A stretch of 64,000 nt of DNA from Saccharopolyspora hordei (GCF_013410345.1 NZ_JACCFJ010000001.1:3447001-3511000), one strand, 5' to 3'. Positions 42,741-51,731 are shown, numbered from the stretch's first letter. Translations and numbers: made by a program. The notes: generated by a model not told the origin, from the letters alone.

Positions 42741-43223
42741 TCACAGGGCGAGCTTGAAGCCCTCGTGGGAGGCGGTGAAACCGAGCCGCTCGTAGAACCG
42801 GTGCGCCTCCGGACGCTGCTTGTCGCTGGTCAGCTGCACCAGGGCGCACCCGCGACGGCGCGCTTCGCTGAGGCACCAGCGGACCATCGCACCGCCGAGG
42901 CCGTGGCCGCGGTGCTGCTCGTGCACCCGCACCGCCTCGATCTGGGCCCGCAGCGCGCCACGGCGGGACAGGCCCGGCAGGAACGTCAGCTGCACCGTCC
43001 CCACGACGTGGTCACCGCAGGTGGCGGCCACCAGCAGGTGCGCCGGGTCGGCGTCGATGGCCGCGAACGCCGCCCGGTACGGTGCCAGGTCCGCGGCCGA
43101 CTCCCGTGTTGCCCCGAGCGGGTCGTCGGCCAGCAGGTCCACGATCCCGGGCAGGTCCGCGCTGGTCGCCCGGCGCAGCTGGTAGGTGGCCGGTCCGAGG
43201 GACACCGTCGCGAGCACGTTCAC
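42741..43223 (-). CDS. GNAT family N-acetyltransferase
   Basis: A 160-residue GNAT: YQLRRATSADLPGIVDLLAD, GTVQLTFLPGLSRRGALRAQ, IEAVRVHEQHRGHGLGGAMV (acetyl-CoA loop) and AHRFYERLGFTASHEGFKL. The GTG at 43223 lies five bases after GGAGG; GTG at 43235 is a less likely start. Substrate unknown. Confidence 0.85.
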   Translation of the reverse strand: MNVLATVSLGPATYQLRRATSADLPGIVDLLADDPLGATRESAADLAPYRAAFAAIDADPAHLLVAATCGDHVVGTVQLTFLPGLSRRGALRAQIEAVRVHEQHRGHGLGGAMVRWCLSEARRRGCALVQLTSDKQRPEAHRFYERLGFTASHEGFKLAL

Positions 43224-43335
43224 CACGACCTCCACTGTGGAACGTCGAGACCGGCCCGGCGGGGCGGGGGTCGGTGGCGGGTCCCGGCGCGGACGTTGGC
43301 ATGATCACGGCGATCCTAGCCGGGAGGAGGCGGTC

Positions 43336-44493
43336 ATGGCGGAGGTGGCCACGCGCAAGCCGGTCGCCGCGCGGCTGGCGGTGGCCGCGCTGTTCCTGGT
43401 CAACGGGGCGAGCTTCGCCAGCGTGGTGCCCCGCTACCCGGAACTGCAGGACTCGCTGGGTCTGTCGAACGCCCCGCTGGGGGCCGCGATCGCGGCGTTC
43501 CCGTGCGGCGCCCTGGCGGCCGGTCTGCTGGCCGGTCCGCTGCTGGCCCGGTGGCGCTCGGCGGACGTCGCGGTGTGGTGCTCGGTGCTGCTCGCCGCGG
43601 ACCTCGTCGCGATCGGCCTCGCCGCGCACTGGTGGCAGCTGGCCGGGGCGCTGTTCGTGGCCGGCGCGATGGACGCGGTGGTCGACGTGGCGATGAACGC
43701 CCACGGACTGCGGGTCCAGCGGGCCTACGGCCGGTCCATCGTGAACTCCTTCCACGGCCTGTGGAGCGTCGGTGCGATCGTCGGCGGCCTGGGCGGTTCG
43801 CTGGCCGCGGGTGTGGCCGCGCCGCTGCCGCTGCACTTCGGGGTGGCCGCCGCGGTGCTCGGCGCCGTGGCCGTCGCCAGCCGGTTCTTCCTGCTGCCCG
43901 GCCCGGACGACAACGCGCACCGGGGGACCGCCCGCGTCCGCCCGGGAGCGCGCGCGTTGCTCGCGCTGCTGGCGCTCGGCGCCCTGTGCGGGGCGAGCGC
44001 GCTGGTCGAGGACACCGCTGCGTCGTGGGGCGCGATCTACCTGCGGGACTCGCTCGGCGCCGCGGCCGCGCTGTCCGGTGCGGTGTTCGTCGCGCTGCAG
44101 GCGGCCCAGACCGTCGGACGGCTCACCGGCGACCGGCTGGTGGACCGCTTCGGCGCCCGCGCCGTCGCGCGAGCCGGGGGCGCGCTGGTGGTCGTCGCCG
44201 TGGGCGGCGCGCTGCTGTGGCCGTCGATCCCGACCGCGGTCATCGGCTTCGCCCTGGCCGGGTGGGGGATCGCCACCGTCATCCCGGCCGGGTTCACCGC
44301 GGCGGACGCGGTGCCGGGCCTCCCGCCGGGTGCGGGACTGGCCGTGGTCGGCTGGCTCTACCGGCTCTTCGTGCTCGTCGGTCCACCGCTCGTCGGGCTG
44401 CTCGCGGACGCGGTGAGCCTGCGGCTCGGCCTGGTCGTGGTGCCGGTCGCGGGAGCGGTCGTCGTGGTGCTGGCCGGGCGGCTGCGGCGCTGA
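43336..44493 (+). CDS. MFS transporter (sugar/drug efflux-like)
   Basis: A 385-residue, 12-helix protein of the YbjJ/fucose-permease-like branch: LFLVNGASFASVVPRYPELQ, DVAMNAHGLRVQRAYGRSIV, NSFHGLWSVGAIVGGLGGSL and AIYLRDSLGAAAALSGAVFV. The motif MNxHGxxVxxxxGRxxxxxFHGxxS is typical. Substrate unknown. GGGAGGAGG precedes the ATG. Confidence 0.85.
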   Translation: MAEVATRKPVAARLAVAALFLVNGASFASVVPRYPELQDSLGLSNAPLGAAIAAFPCGALAAGLLAGPLLARWRSADVAVWCSVLLAADLVAIGLAAHWWQLAGALFVAGAMDAVVDVAMNAHGLRVQRAYGRSIVNSFHGLWSVGAIVGGLGGSLAAGVAAPLPLHFGVAAAVLGAVAVASRFFLLPGPDDNAHRGTARVRPGARALLALLALGALCGASALVEDTAASWGAIYLRDSLGAAAALSGAVFVALQAAQTVGRLTGDRLVDRFGARAVARAGGALVVVAVGGALLWPSIPTAVIGFALAGWGIATVIPAGFTAADAVPGLPPGAGLAVVGWLYRLFVLVGPPLVGLLADAVSLRLGLVVVPVAGAVVVVLAGRLRR

Positions 44494-44501
44494 CCGCGGC
44501 G

Positions 44502-44669
44502 TCAGCCGAGGAGCTTGGCGAAGAACCAGCCGATCCGGCTGACCTTGCGCACCCGCGGGTTGCCGGCCACCCCGTGGATCTCCCACTGCTGCCCGCAGAC
44601 ATCGCAGCGCCACAGTCCGATCCGGCTGGTGTCAGGTTCGCACGGGTGCCCTCGACGCCCTCTCCGCAT
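44502..44669 (-). CDS. Small zinc-ribbon-like protein
   Basis: A 55-residue frame with HPCEPDTSRIGLWRCDVCGQ, QWEIHG: a His/Cys plus CxxC arrangement that could bind zinc. A start at GTG 44693 (63 aa) is possible. It converges on the MFS gene with an 8-bp gap. Confidence 0.6.
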   Translation of the reverse strand: MRRGRRGHPCEPDTSRIGLWRCDVCGQQWEIHGVAGNPRVRKVSRIGWFFAKLLG

Positions 44670-44810
44670 GTCTCGATCCCACCACAACTGCACGCCACCG
44701 TGGTGCGGCCCACAGCGGGCGAATCGGGTGAAACCATGACTTTTGGCCTTACACAGCGTGCACGACTGCGCCGTACCGTCATCGTCGGTGACTCGGAGAG
44801 GGGATGTTGA

Positions 44811-44984
44811 GTGACTGCGCGAGAACTGGTCGACGAGATGGAACGCCGCTGGGAAGAGCTGATCGCCCTGCGAGCGAGTCCGGACATGTACGGCAGCGAG
44901 AGCCTCGACGGCCAGCTGGCCGAACTCGAACTGTGGTTGCTCCGCGCGCAGCGCATGGTGACGGGAGGGGTCCGAGCCGCATGA
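44811..44984 (+). CDS. Small hypothetical helical protein
   Basis: A 57-residue frame (VTARELVDEMERRWEELIAL, then GSESLDGQLAELELWLLRAQ) made of amphipathic helix, with AGAGGGG upstream of the GTG. It lies 59 bp before the tautomerase gene in the same direction. No family is recognised. Confidence 0.6.
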   Translation: MTARELVDEMERRWEELIALRASPDMYGSESLDGQLAELELWLLRAQRMVTGGVRAA

Positions 44985-45043
44985 GTGGCGTCCGAATCAG
45001 CTGAATCGTCCCGCGCAGCGGGGGAGTGCGGAGGAGCGGTCCG

Positions 45044-45262
45044 ATGCCGTTCATCGACATCAAGGTCATCGCCGGGGCGTTCAGCGACGAGGAGAAGCAG
45101 CGCTTGGTCGAGAGCGTCTCCGAAGCGGTCATCGCGATCGAGGGGGAAGGGTTGCGACCGGTCACGCACGTCGTGGTCACCGAGACGCCCAGCGGGGCGT
45201 GGGCGATCGGCGGCAACGCGGTCACCGCGGAGGACGTGCGGGCGAAGCGGGCCGCGGGCTGA
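45044..45262 (+). CDS. 4-oxalocrotonate tautomerase family protein
   Basis: A 72-residue tautomerase. MPFIDIKVIAGAFSDEEKQR places the catalytic Pro right after the initiator Met, and the conserved VVVTETPSGAWAIGG follows. GGAGGAG eight bases upstream fixes the start; an earlier start would bury the proline. Tautomerase on a small keto-acid is the family role. Confidence 0.87.
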   Translation: MPFIDIKVIAGAFSDEEKQRLVESVSEAVIAIEGEGLRPVTHVVVTETPSGAWAIGGNAVTAEDVRAKRAAG

Positions 45263-45270
45263 CCGGTGCC

Positions 45271-46722
45271 TCACCGGTCCGGATGGCCGGTGCAGGGGTC
45301 CTGGCAGGCGTGGTTGAGGCCGGGCAGGCAGTAGGTGTCCACGCGTTCCGCGCGGCCCACGGTGAGCCAGGCCAGGACCCCGCCCGCCGCGCACAGGCCC
45401 GCCGAGATGAGCAGCGCCGTGCCGAACCCGGGCCCCAGCGGCGCGCCGGCGCCGGTGCGGGACAGCCCGGAGACCACCGGCAGCACCGCCACCGCGAGCA
45501 GCCCGGCCAGGCGGGACACCGCGTTGTTCACCCCGGAGGCGACCCCGGCGTTGTCCTCGGTCACCGAGGCCAGCACCGCCGAGGTCAACGGGGCCACGGT
45601 CAGCGACAGGCCGAGGCCGAACACCAGCACCCCGGGCAGCACGCCGGAGGCGTAGCCGGCGCCGGGGACCGCGCGGGTCAGCAGCACCAGGCCCGCCGCG
45701 CACACTACCGGGCCGACGGTCATCGGCAGCCGCGGACCGGTGCGCTGCGCGACCGCGCCCACCCGGCCGGACAGCAGCAGCATGATGACGGTGATCGGCA
45801 GCGTCGCGATGCCCGCCGCGAGCGCGCTGTAGCCCATGGACTGCTGCAGCTGCAGCGACAGCAGGAACAGCGCCCCGCTCAGCGCGGCGTACACCGTCAG
45901 CGTGGTCAGGTTGGCGCCGGTGAACTGCGCCGAGCGGAACAGCGACAGCGGCAGCAGCGGGCTCGGGTGGCGCCGCTCGATCAGCGGGAAGGCGACCAGC
46001 CCCGCCACGCCGATGACGGCGGCGGCGGCCGCCAGCGGGGTCCAGCCCGCCGCCGGGGCCTCGATGAGCGCGAACACCGCCCCGGCCAGCCCGGCGGTCA
46101 CCGCCAGCGCGCCCAGCACGTCCGGCCGGCCCACCGCCTGCGGGTTGCGGGACTCCGGGACGTGCCGCAGCGCCAGCAGCGCCGCCACCGCGATGGGCAC
46201 GTTGATGACGAACACCGAGCGCCAGGACACCGCGTCCACCAACCACCCGCCGACGAACGGGCCGAGCGCCGAGGACACCCCGGTCAGCCCGGCCCACCGG
46301 CCCACGGCCTCACCGCGGTCGTCGTGCCGGATCGAGGAGTTGATCAGCGCCAGGCTCCCCGGCACCAGCAGCGCCCCGCCCACGCCCTGCAGCAGCCGCG
46401 CCACCACGAGCGCCTCACCGGTCGGCGCGAGACCGCACCCCAGTGAGGCGGCGGTGAACAGCACCAGCCCGATGACGTACACCCGGCGGCGGCCGTAGCG
46501 GTCGCCGAGCGCCCCGCCGAGCAGCAGCAGCGCGCTGAGGGTGAGCAGGTAGGCGTCCAGCACCCACTGCAGCACGCTGAGCCCGCCCCCGACCTCGCGG
46601 CCGATCGCGGGCAGCGCGACGTTGACGACCGACCCGTCCAGGAACGCCACCCCGGAACCGAGGATGGTGGCGACGAGGATCCAACGCCCCGACCGCGAGC
46701 GCAGCGGCGCAGCAGTGCTCAT
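45271..46722 (-). CDS. DHA2 family multidrug efflux MFS transporter
   Basis: A 483-residue, 14-helix transporter of the EmrB/QacA group: ATILGSGVAFLDGSVVNVAL, LQWVLDAYLLTLSALLLLGG, GDRYGRRRVYVIGL, VARLLQGVGGALLVPGSLAL (motif C-type GPxxGGWLV follows at FVGGWLVDAVSWRSVF). It exports hydrophobic drugs or metabolites. The C-terminal 25 residues contain several Cys/His residues (YCLPGLNHACQDPCTGH), an unusual metal-binding-like tail. Confidence 0.9.
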   Translation of the reverse strand: MSTAAPLRSRSGRWILVATILGSGVAFLDGSVVNVALPAIGREVGGGLSVLQWVLDAYLLTLSALLLLGGALGDRYGRRRVYVIGLVLFTAASLGCGLAPTGEALVVARLLQGVGGALLVPGSLALINSSIRHDDRGEAVGRWAGLTGVSSALGPFVGGWLVDAVSWRSVFVINVPIAVAALLALRHVPESRNPQAVGRPDVLGALAVTAGLAGAVFALIEAPAAGWTPLAAAAAVIGVAGLVAFPLIERRHPSPLLPLSLFRSAQFTGANLTTLTVYAALSGALFLLSLQLQQSMGYSALAAGIATLPITVIMLLLSGRVGAVAQRTGPRLPMTVGPVVCAAGLVLLTRAVPGAGYASGVLPGVLVFGLGLSLTVAPLTSAVLASVTEDNAGVASGVNNAVSRLAGLLAVAVLPVVSGLSRTGAGAPLGPGFGTALLISAGLCAAGGVLAWLTVGRAERVDTYCLPGLNHACQDPCTGHPDR

Positions 46723-46779
46723 CCGCCGACGATAGGCCGAGCCGGGCGCCGGCTCAGTGCGGACCGGCGCCCCGGCGCG

Positions 46780-47727
46780 TCACGAGCCGACCCGCTCCTG
46801 CGCGGCGACCTGCGGCACGGCGAGGCCGTCGGCGGGCAGCTGCGAGGCCTTCGCCTCCGGCGCGTAGCGGTGCAGCAGGTCCAGCCCGATCCGCGCGCGG
46901 CGGACCCGTTCCCGGCCCAGCGCCACGGCGGTGGGCGTCAGGTGGGTGCCGCTGGGGTAGATGTTCGGGGCGTTGCGCAGGCCGAACTTGACGTACACCG
47001 GGGCCGCCACCCGCACGATCTCGGCGATCTCGAAGTGCCGGACGAAACCGCCCATGTCGTCCGGCGCCTCCACGTAGACGTCCAGCGGCAGGTCGGTCGC
47101 GGCGCGGATCGCGGCCAGCTGCCCGATGCTCAGGTCGGTGGGCACGTTGTAGGTGTCGGCGCCGAGGTCCTCGGCGAGGCGCACCGCGGCCGGGTTCGCC
47201 AGTCCCATCTGGACGCTGATCTTGAACTGCAGGTCCGGCGGCAGGTCGCCTGCTTCGCGCATCGCCGAGGCGACCTTGAGCACCCCGAGGTCGGTGATCA
47301 GCACGCTGCGGACGCCCGCTTCCGCGGTCCGCCTGATGTCCTCCAGCACGTGCACCAGCTGCTCGGTGCCGCGCGCCTGCGCGGCCACCGGCCCACCGCC
47401 CGCGGCCACGGCCATCGGGCTGGTGTCCCACCCGGCGACCGGGCGGGCGAACAGGCTCAGCTCCACCGAGCGGGCCGCGGCGGTGCCGGCCATGGTCCGC
47501 AGTTCCGCGTCGGTGAGCAGCATGCCACCGCTGCCCTGCGAGATGCGGTGCACGACGACCTGGCGGGCTTCGGCCTCGGCGAGCACGGCGTCGAGCACCT
47601 CAGGTCCTTCGGTGCTCGGGATCTCCACCCGGTACTGCGCACCGTCCGGGAACCGCTTCGTGCTGGTGGTCGGGGCATCGGTGTCCGGCAGGCCTTGGGA
47701 CCGCAGGAACTCGCGTGTCTGGCGCAC
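46780..47727 (-). CDS. U32 family peptidase-like protein
   Basis: A 315-residue TIM-barrel-like protein: GVRSVLITDLGVLKVASAMR, LQFKISVQMGLANPAAVRLA, LGADTYNVPTDLSIGQLAAI and LPLDVYVEAPDDMGGFVRHF. This is the U32 collagenase-like family, although the usual cysteine cluster of the RlhA/TrhP type is absent. The GTG start is supported by GGAG seven bases upstream. It is divergent from the IclR gene. Confidence 0.78.
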   Translation of the reverse strand: MRQTREFLRSQGLPDTDAPTTSTKRFPDGAQYRVEIPSTEGPEVLDAVLAEAEARQVVVHRISQGSGGMLLTDAELRTMAGTAAARSVELSLFARPVAGWDTSPMAVAAGGGPVAAQARGTEQLVHVLEDIRRTAEAGVRSVLITDLGVLKVASAMREAGDLPPDLQFKISVQMGLANPAAVRLAEDLGADTYNVPTDLSIGQLAAIRAATDLPLDVYVEAPDDMGGFVRHFEIAEIVRVAAPVYVKFGLRNAPNIYPSGTHLTPTAVALGRERVRRARIGLDLLHRYAPEAKASQLPADGLAVPQVAAQERVGS

Positions 47728-47755
47728 TCTTCCGCTCCGTTCGAGATGCCAAACA

Positions 47756-47837
47756 ATGTTCGGGAGATCGTATGTTCGGTGTCGGCGGCCGGTCAAGCGG
47801 AGGCGAGCACCGTGGTCGGTATCGGGTACGATGTTCG
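47756..47837. promoter_or_regulatory. Three ATGTTCG repeats in the U32/IclR divergent region
   Basis: ATGTTCG occurs at 47756-47762, 47772-47778 and 47831-47837, all in the same orientation, the first two 16 bp apart. They lie in the intergenic region of the U32 and IclR genes and are candidate IclR binding sites. Confidence 0.45.
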
Positions 47838-47881
47838 AAATACCGGTCATCGGAACGGGCGGTAGGGGAGGAGCACCAGCG

Positions 47882-48649
47882 GTGGCACGAGCGGTACCTG
47901 CGGTGGAACGGGCATTCGACGTCCTGGAGCTGTTCCTGGACGCCCCCGAGCTCAGCGCGCCGGAGATCACCGCGCAGCTCGGCCTCCCGCGCACCACGGT
48001 GCACGAACTGGTCGGCACCCTCAGCGAACGCGGCTACCTGATGCCCGCGGGGCGCGGCAGCAACAAGTTCCGGCTCGGGGTGCGCGGGTTCCAGCTCGGC
48101 TCGGCCTACGCCGAACGCCTCGACCTGGCGCGGGAAGGCCAGCTGGTCGCGGAGGAGATCGCCGAGCGCTGCCAGGAGACGGTGCACGTCGGCGTCCGCG
48201 AAGGCACCGAGGTGCTGTACGTGGCCAAGGTGGACAGCAGCCACCCGGTCCGCATGGTCTCCGCGGTGGGCCGGCGCCTGCCCGCGCACTGCACCGCGGT
48301 CGGCAAGGCGCTGCTGTCCGCGCTGTCCCGCGAGGAGGTCGACGAGCTCTACGGCAACCGCCGGCTCAAGGCGATGACCGAGCACAGCATCACCACCCGC
48401 AAGGCGTTGCGCGCCGAGCTCGACCAGATCGCCGAGGACGGGGTGGCCCGGGAGTACTGCGAGTCCAACGAAGCGGTGGCGTGCGTGGCCTCCCCGGTGC
48501 GCGACCACACGGGCGCGGTCGTGGCCGCGATCAGCATCGCGGTGCCCATCCTGCGGTGGAACGAGGAGACCGAAGCGGCCCTGCGGGACCTGGTCCGCGA
48601 GGGCGCGAGCGACCTCTCCGAGCGCCTGGGCCACACCGGGAACAGCTGA
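47882..48649 (+). CDS. IclR family transcriptional regulator
   Basis: A 255-residue regulator: winged helix in AVERAFDVLELFLDAPELSA, PEITAQLGLPRTTVHELVGT and an IclR effector domain (AHCTAVGKALLSALSREEVD, YCESNEAVACVASPVRDHTG, AISIAVPILRW). GTG at 47882 follows GGAGGAG. An ATG at 47831 is in frame but lacks a ribosome site and overlaps the third ATGTTCG repeat. It probably controls the U32 gene and itself. Confidence 0.9.
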   Translation: MARAVPAVERAFDVLELFLDAPELSAPEITAQLGLPRTTVHELVGTLSERGYLMPAGRGSNKFRLGVRGFQLGSAYAERLDLAREGQLVAEEIAERCQETVHVGVREGTEVLYVAKVDSSHPVRMVSAVGRRLPAHCTAVGKALLSALSREEVDELYGNRRLKAMTEHSITTRKALRAELDQIAEDGVAREYCESNEAVACVASPVRDHTGAVVAAISIAVPILRWNEETEAALRDLVREGASDLSERLGHTGNS

Positions 48650-48664
48650 GGCGCGCGCCGGCGG

Positions 48665-49093
48665 TCAGTGCCGGACGATGACGACCGGGCACTTGGCGTG
48701 CACGGCGCAGCGCTGGCTGACCGACCCCAGCAGCGCTCCGTAGAAGCTGCCGTGCCCGCGGCTGCCGACCACCAGCAGCTCGGCCTGCTCCGAGGCGTCC
48801 AGCAGCGCTTGGGCGGCGTGCCCGTGGACGAGCAGGCGCTCGATCGGCACCGGCGGGAGGTCGGCCTCGCCCTGGATCTGCTCGACGGTGTCGTCCAGCG
48901 CCTTGCGCGCGGCGTCCTCGAAGTCGTCGGGCGGCATCGGCCCGCCCTCCCAGCTGTAGAACGCCGGGAACTCCCAGGCCCCGACCGCGCGCACGGTGGA
49001 CCCGGTGAGCGCGGCTTGCTTCACCGCCCACCGCAGCGCGCACGCGGCCGGTTCCGACCCGTCCACGCCGACGACGATCGTGCGTTCGCTCAT
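48665..49093 (-). CDS. Universal stress protein (UspA family)
   Basis: A 142-residue single Usp domain: TIVVGVDGSEPAACALRWAV at the N-terminus and the ATP-binding signature VVGSRGHGSFYGALLGSVSQ, CPVVIVR at the C-terminus (G-2x-G-9x-G-S pattern). Nucleotide-binding stress protein. Confidence 0.92.
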   Translation of the reverse strand: MSERTIVVGVDGSEPAACALRWAVKQAALTGSTVRAVGAWEFPAFYSWEGGPMPPDDFEDAARKALDDTVEQIQGEADLPPVPIERLLVHGHAAQALLDASEQAELLVVGSRGHGSFYGALLGSVSQRCAVHAKCPVVIVRH

Positions 49094-49109
49094 GGCACCA
49101 GCCCTCCAG

Positions 49110-49931
49110 TCAGCTCCGGGCCTGCTCGACGAGCTCGTCGCTCAGCGCGCGCAACCGGGCCCGGGCCTGCTCGTCGTAGGCCTGGTCCAGCGCCCGGCAC
49201 GCGCGTGTCCCATGGAAGTACTCGCCGGTGGTCGCGTCCAGACCGGGACCGGTGATCAGGTGCATCACCGCCTCGGCGCCCTCGCTCACCGTGCTCACCG
49301 GGCTGACTCCGGCCTCGCGGACCATCGCGGTGTTCATGTAGGTCGCCGGGTGCACGGCGTTGACCGTCACGCCGCTGCCGTCGAGCTCCGCGGCCAGGTC
49401 GACGGTGGACATGATCTGCGCCAGCTTGCTCTGCGCGTAGGCCCGCGTGCCCAGGTAGTCGTGGGCGAGCATCGGGTCGTCGAAGTCGATCGAGTGCTGG
49501 CCGGCCGAGGCGACGTTGACCACGCGGGACGGGGCGGAGGCCCGCAGCAGCGGGAGCAGCAGCCGGGTCAGGTGGTACCCGGCGAGGTAGTTGACGGCGA
49601 AGCGCAGCTCCACGCCGTCCGCGCTGAGCTCGCGCTGGGCGCCCGGCGGCCCGGAGCCGATGCCGGCGTTGTTGACGAGCACGTCCAGCCGGTCCGTGCA
49701 CCGCCGGACCTCGTCGGCCAGCTGCGCGACCTGGCGCAGCTCGGAGAGGTCGGCGACGAGCGCGGTGTGCTCCTCGGAACCGGTCGCGGCCACCAGCTCG
49801 GCCCGGACCGCCTCCGCGCGTTCCGCGCTGCGGCCGTGCACGAGCACCCGGTGCCCGCATGCCGCGACCCGGTCCGCGAGCTCCCTGCCCAGACCGCTGG
49901 TCGCGCCGGTGATCAAGACGGTTCGCTGCAC
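49110..49931 (-). CDS. Short-chain dehydrogenase/reductase
   Basis: A 273-residue SDR with TVLITGATSGLGRELADRVA (TGxxxGxG), LVNNAGIGSG, catalytic SVAS-type VNVASAGQHS and YAQSK (YxxxK). Closest in pattern to retinol-dehydrogenase/WWOX-like SDRs. GTG start with GGAGGGG upstream. It shares direction with the Usp gene 16 bp away. Confidence 0.9.
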   Translation of the reverse strand: MQRTVLITGATSGLGRELADRVAACGHRVLVHGRSAERAEAVRAELVAATGSEEHTALVADLSELRQVAQLADEVRRCTDRLDVLVNNAGIGSGPPGAQRELSADGVELRFAVNYLAGYHLTRLLLPLLRASAPSRVVNVASAGQHSIDFDDPMLAHDYLGTRAYAQSKLAQIMSTVDLAAELDGSGVTVNAVHPATYMNTAMVREAGVSPVSTVSEGAEAVMHLITGPGLDATTGEYFHGTRACRALDQAYDEQARARLRALSDELVEQARS

Positions 49932-50197
49932 GTGGACCCCTCCGCTCGATGATTACCCCCAGTGTCGGACCGGGGGCCGCGGTTGTCATGCCCCGCCTGC
50001 GCGTGGTGCCCGGACTACCCCCGTCAGGTGTGACACGAAAGGGTTGTGTTCTGCGAAAACCAGTGTGACTCGTGGGTGGCAGGAGACGGAGAGGTGCGGT
50101 CCCTACCCGGCTGGGTGCTTGTGACTCAGCGTAATGCGCGATACACCTGGGACAACTGTGGCGAGGACCACCCGACCGACCGCCGAGGTGAGCGATC

Positions 50198-51364
50198 ATG
50201 ACCCCAGCCGGGGAGAACACCACCGGACGCTATCTGGTGCTGCTGGAAGACAACGCGACGATCATCGGAACCCGCGAGCTGTCCCGGCTCACCGGCATCC
50301 GGTGCGCCAACACGGCCGATGCGGCGGGGGCCGCGCCCGGTGAGCTGTTCCGCAGCGCCGGCGGCATCGTGCTGCACGACCTCGGCGTGGCGCTGGTCAG
50401 CGCGGACGAGGACCAGTTCGCCTCGTTGCAGCGCGCGGCGGGCACCGGGCCGATCGCGCGCGTGGAAGCGGAGCGGAGGGTGTTCGCCATCGGCGAGCCG
50501 TCGAGCTCCGCCGAGGACGGCGAAGCCACCTGGGGCCTGCAGGCGGTGCGCGCCAACCGCAGCGCGCCCACCGGCAAGGACGTGCGGGTCGCGGTGCTCG
50601 ACACCGGCGTGGACCTGGAGCACCCGGACCTCGCCGGCCGCGACATCGTGACCGGCTCCTTCGTGGAGGGGCAGGAGGTCCAGGACGGGCACGGGCACGG
50701 CACGCACGTGATCGGCACCGCCTGCGGCCCCCGCACCTCCACGGAGGGCCCGGGCTACGGCATCGCCTCGGAGGCCAGCATCTACGCGGGCAAGGTCCTC
50801 GGCGACGACGGCACGGGCACCGACGGCGGCATCCTGTCCGGCATCCAGTGGGCCATCTCCAACAGCTGCGCGGTGGTGTCCATGTCGCTGGGCGCGCCCA
50901 CCGAACCGGGCACGCCGTACTCCGACGCGTTCGAGAAGGTCGCGCAACGGGCGATGGAGCGCGGCACGTTGATCATCGCCGCCGCGGGCAACGAGAGCCA
51001 GCGGTCGGCCGGCACCATCGCGCCGGTCGGGCACCCGGCGAACTGCCCGTCGATCATGGCCATCGGTGCGGTGGACTCGCAGCTGCAGATCGCCGACTTC
51101 TCCTCCGGCACGGTCGACGAGATCGGGCAGGTGGACCTGGTCGGGCCCGGCGTCGACGTCTACTCCAGCTGGCCGGGTGCCGAGCGCTACCGCAAGCTCA
51201 GCGGCACCAGCATGGCCACCCCGCACGTCTCCGGGGTGGCGGCGCTGTACGCCCAGCAGTACGCGGAGCGGGCGTGGGGCCTGTGGGCCCGGCTGTCGCA
51301 GGCGGCGCGCCGCCTGCCGCTGCCCGCCACCGACATCGGCGCCGGGCTGGTCCAGGCGCCGTGA
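50198..51364 (+). CDS. Subtilisin-like S8 family serine protease without signal peptide
   Basis: The 388-residue protease has the full triad: Asp135 in VAVLDTGVD, His167 in GHGTHVIG, Ser338 in SGTSMATPH, with oxyanion Asn265 in AAGNES. Residues 1-95 form a separate domain (GRYLVLLEDNATIIGTRELS, LHDLGVALVSADEDQFASLQ) resembling an I9-type propeptide, but no signal sequence precedes it, so it should be cytoplasmic or leave by another route. The gap 49932-50197 upstream has no gene. GAGGTGA precedes the ATG. Confidence 0.9.
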   Translation: MTPAGENTTGRYLVLLEDNATIIGTRELSRLTGIRCANTADAAGAAPGELFRSAGGIVLHDLGVALVSADEDQFASLQRAAGTGPIARVEAERRVFAIGEPSSSAEDGEATWGLQAVRANRSAPTGKDVRVAVLDTGVDLEHPDLAGRDIVTGSFVEGQEVQDGHGHGTHVIGTACGPRTSTEGPGYGIASEASIYAGKVLGDDGTGTDGGILSGIQWAISNSCAVVSMSLGAPTEPGTPYSDAFEKVAQRAMERGTLIIAAAGNESQRSAGTIAPVGHPANCPSIMAIGAVDSQLQIADFSSGTVDEIGQVDLVGPGVDVYSSWPGAERYRKLSGTSMATPHVSGVAALYAQQYAERAWGLWARLSQAARRLPLPATDIGAGLVQAP

Positions 51365-51370
51365 CCAGCG

Positions 51371-51405
51371 CCCGCCCGGCCCGTTCCTCCCGCGGGCCGG
51401 GCGGG
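51371..51405. terminator. 13-bp bidirectional terminator hairpin
   Basis: CCCGCCCGGCCCG (51371-51383) and CGGGCCGGGCGGG (51393-51405) are exact complements with a 9-base loop, between the convergent protease and 107-aa genes. Confidence 0.72.
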
Positions 51406-51407
51406 GC

Positions 51408-51731
51408 TCACTCCCGGTCGTGGATGGCCTGGGCGGCGACGCGCGTGCAGTTGCCCAGGTCCTCGGCGGCCGCGGCCGCCTGGTCGAGCGCGACGTGCGC
51501 CGCGGAGGGCTCGGTGGTGTTCGGCTGCTTGCAGGCCGAGGCCAGGCCGTCCAGCTGGCGGGCCAGCCGCGCGCTGGCCGCCGTGATGGCCAGCAGCGCC
51601 TCGCGCGCTTCCTCGATCGCCTCCGGCGAGGTCGTCAGGACCCGGGCACTGCGCTCCAACGCACGGCCCGGTTCGTCGAACAGCTCCGACGTGGTCCTGA
51701 CGTCACGCCCGCGCGGAGTTCCGCTGCTCAT
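51408..51731 (-). CDS. Hypothetical Ala-rich helical protein
   Basis: A 107-residue, nearly all-helical protein (ERSARVLTTSPEAIEEAREA, LLAITAASARLARQLDGLAS, ALDQAAAAAEDLGNCTRVAA) with two cysteines. No family recognised. It may form a helical bundle. Confidence 0.65.
   Translation of the reverse strand: MSSGTPRGRDVRTTSELFDEPGRALERSARVLTTSPEAIEEAREALLAITAASARLARQLDGLASACKQPNTTEPSAAHVALDQAAAAAEDLGNCTRVAAQAIHDRE

Noticed and set aside
47831-47884. ATG at 47831 as start of the IclR gene
   Set aside because: No ribosome site, overlaps an ATGTTCG repeat, and GTG at 47882 has GGAGGAG at a suitable distance.
49932-50197. tRNA or small RNA upstream of the S8 protease
   Set aside because: No cloverleaf, anticodon stem or T-loop (GGTTCGAATCC-like) pattern found; treated as promoter and leader.
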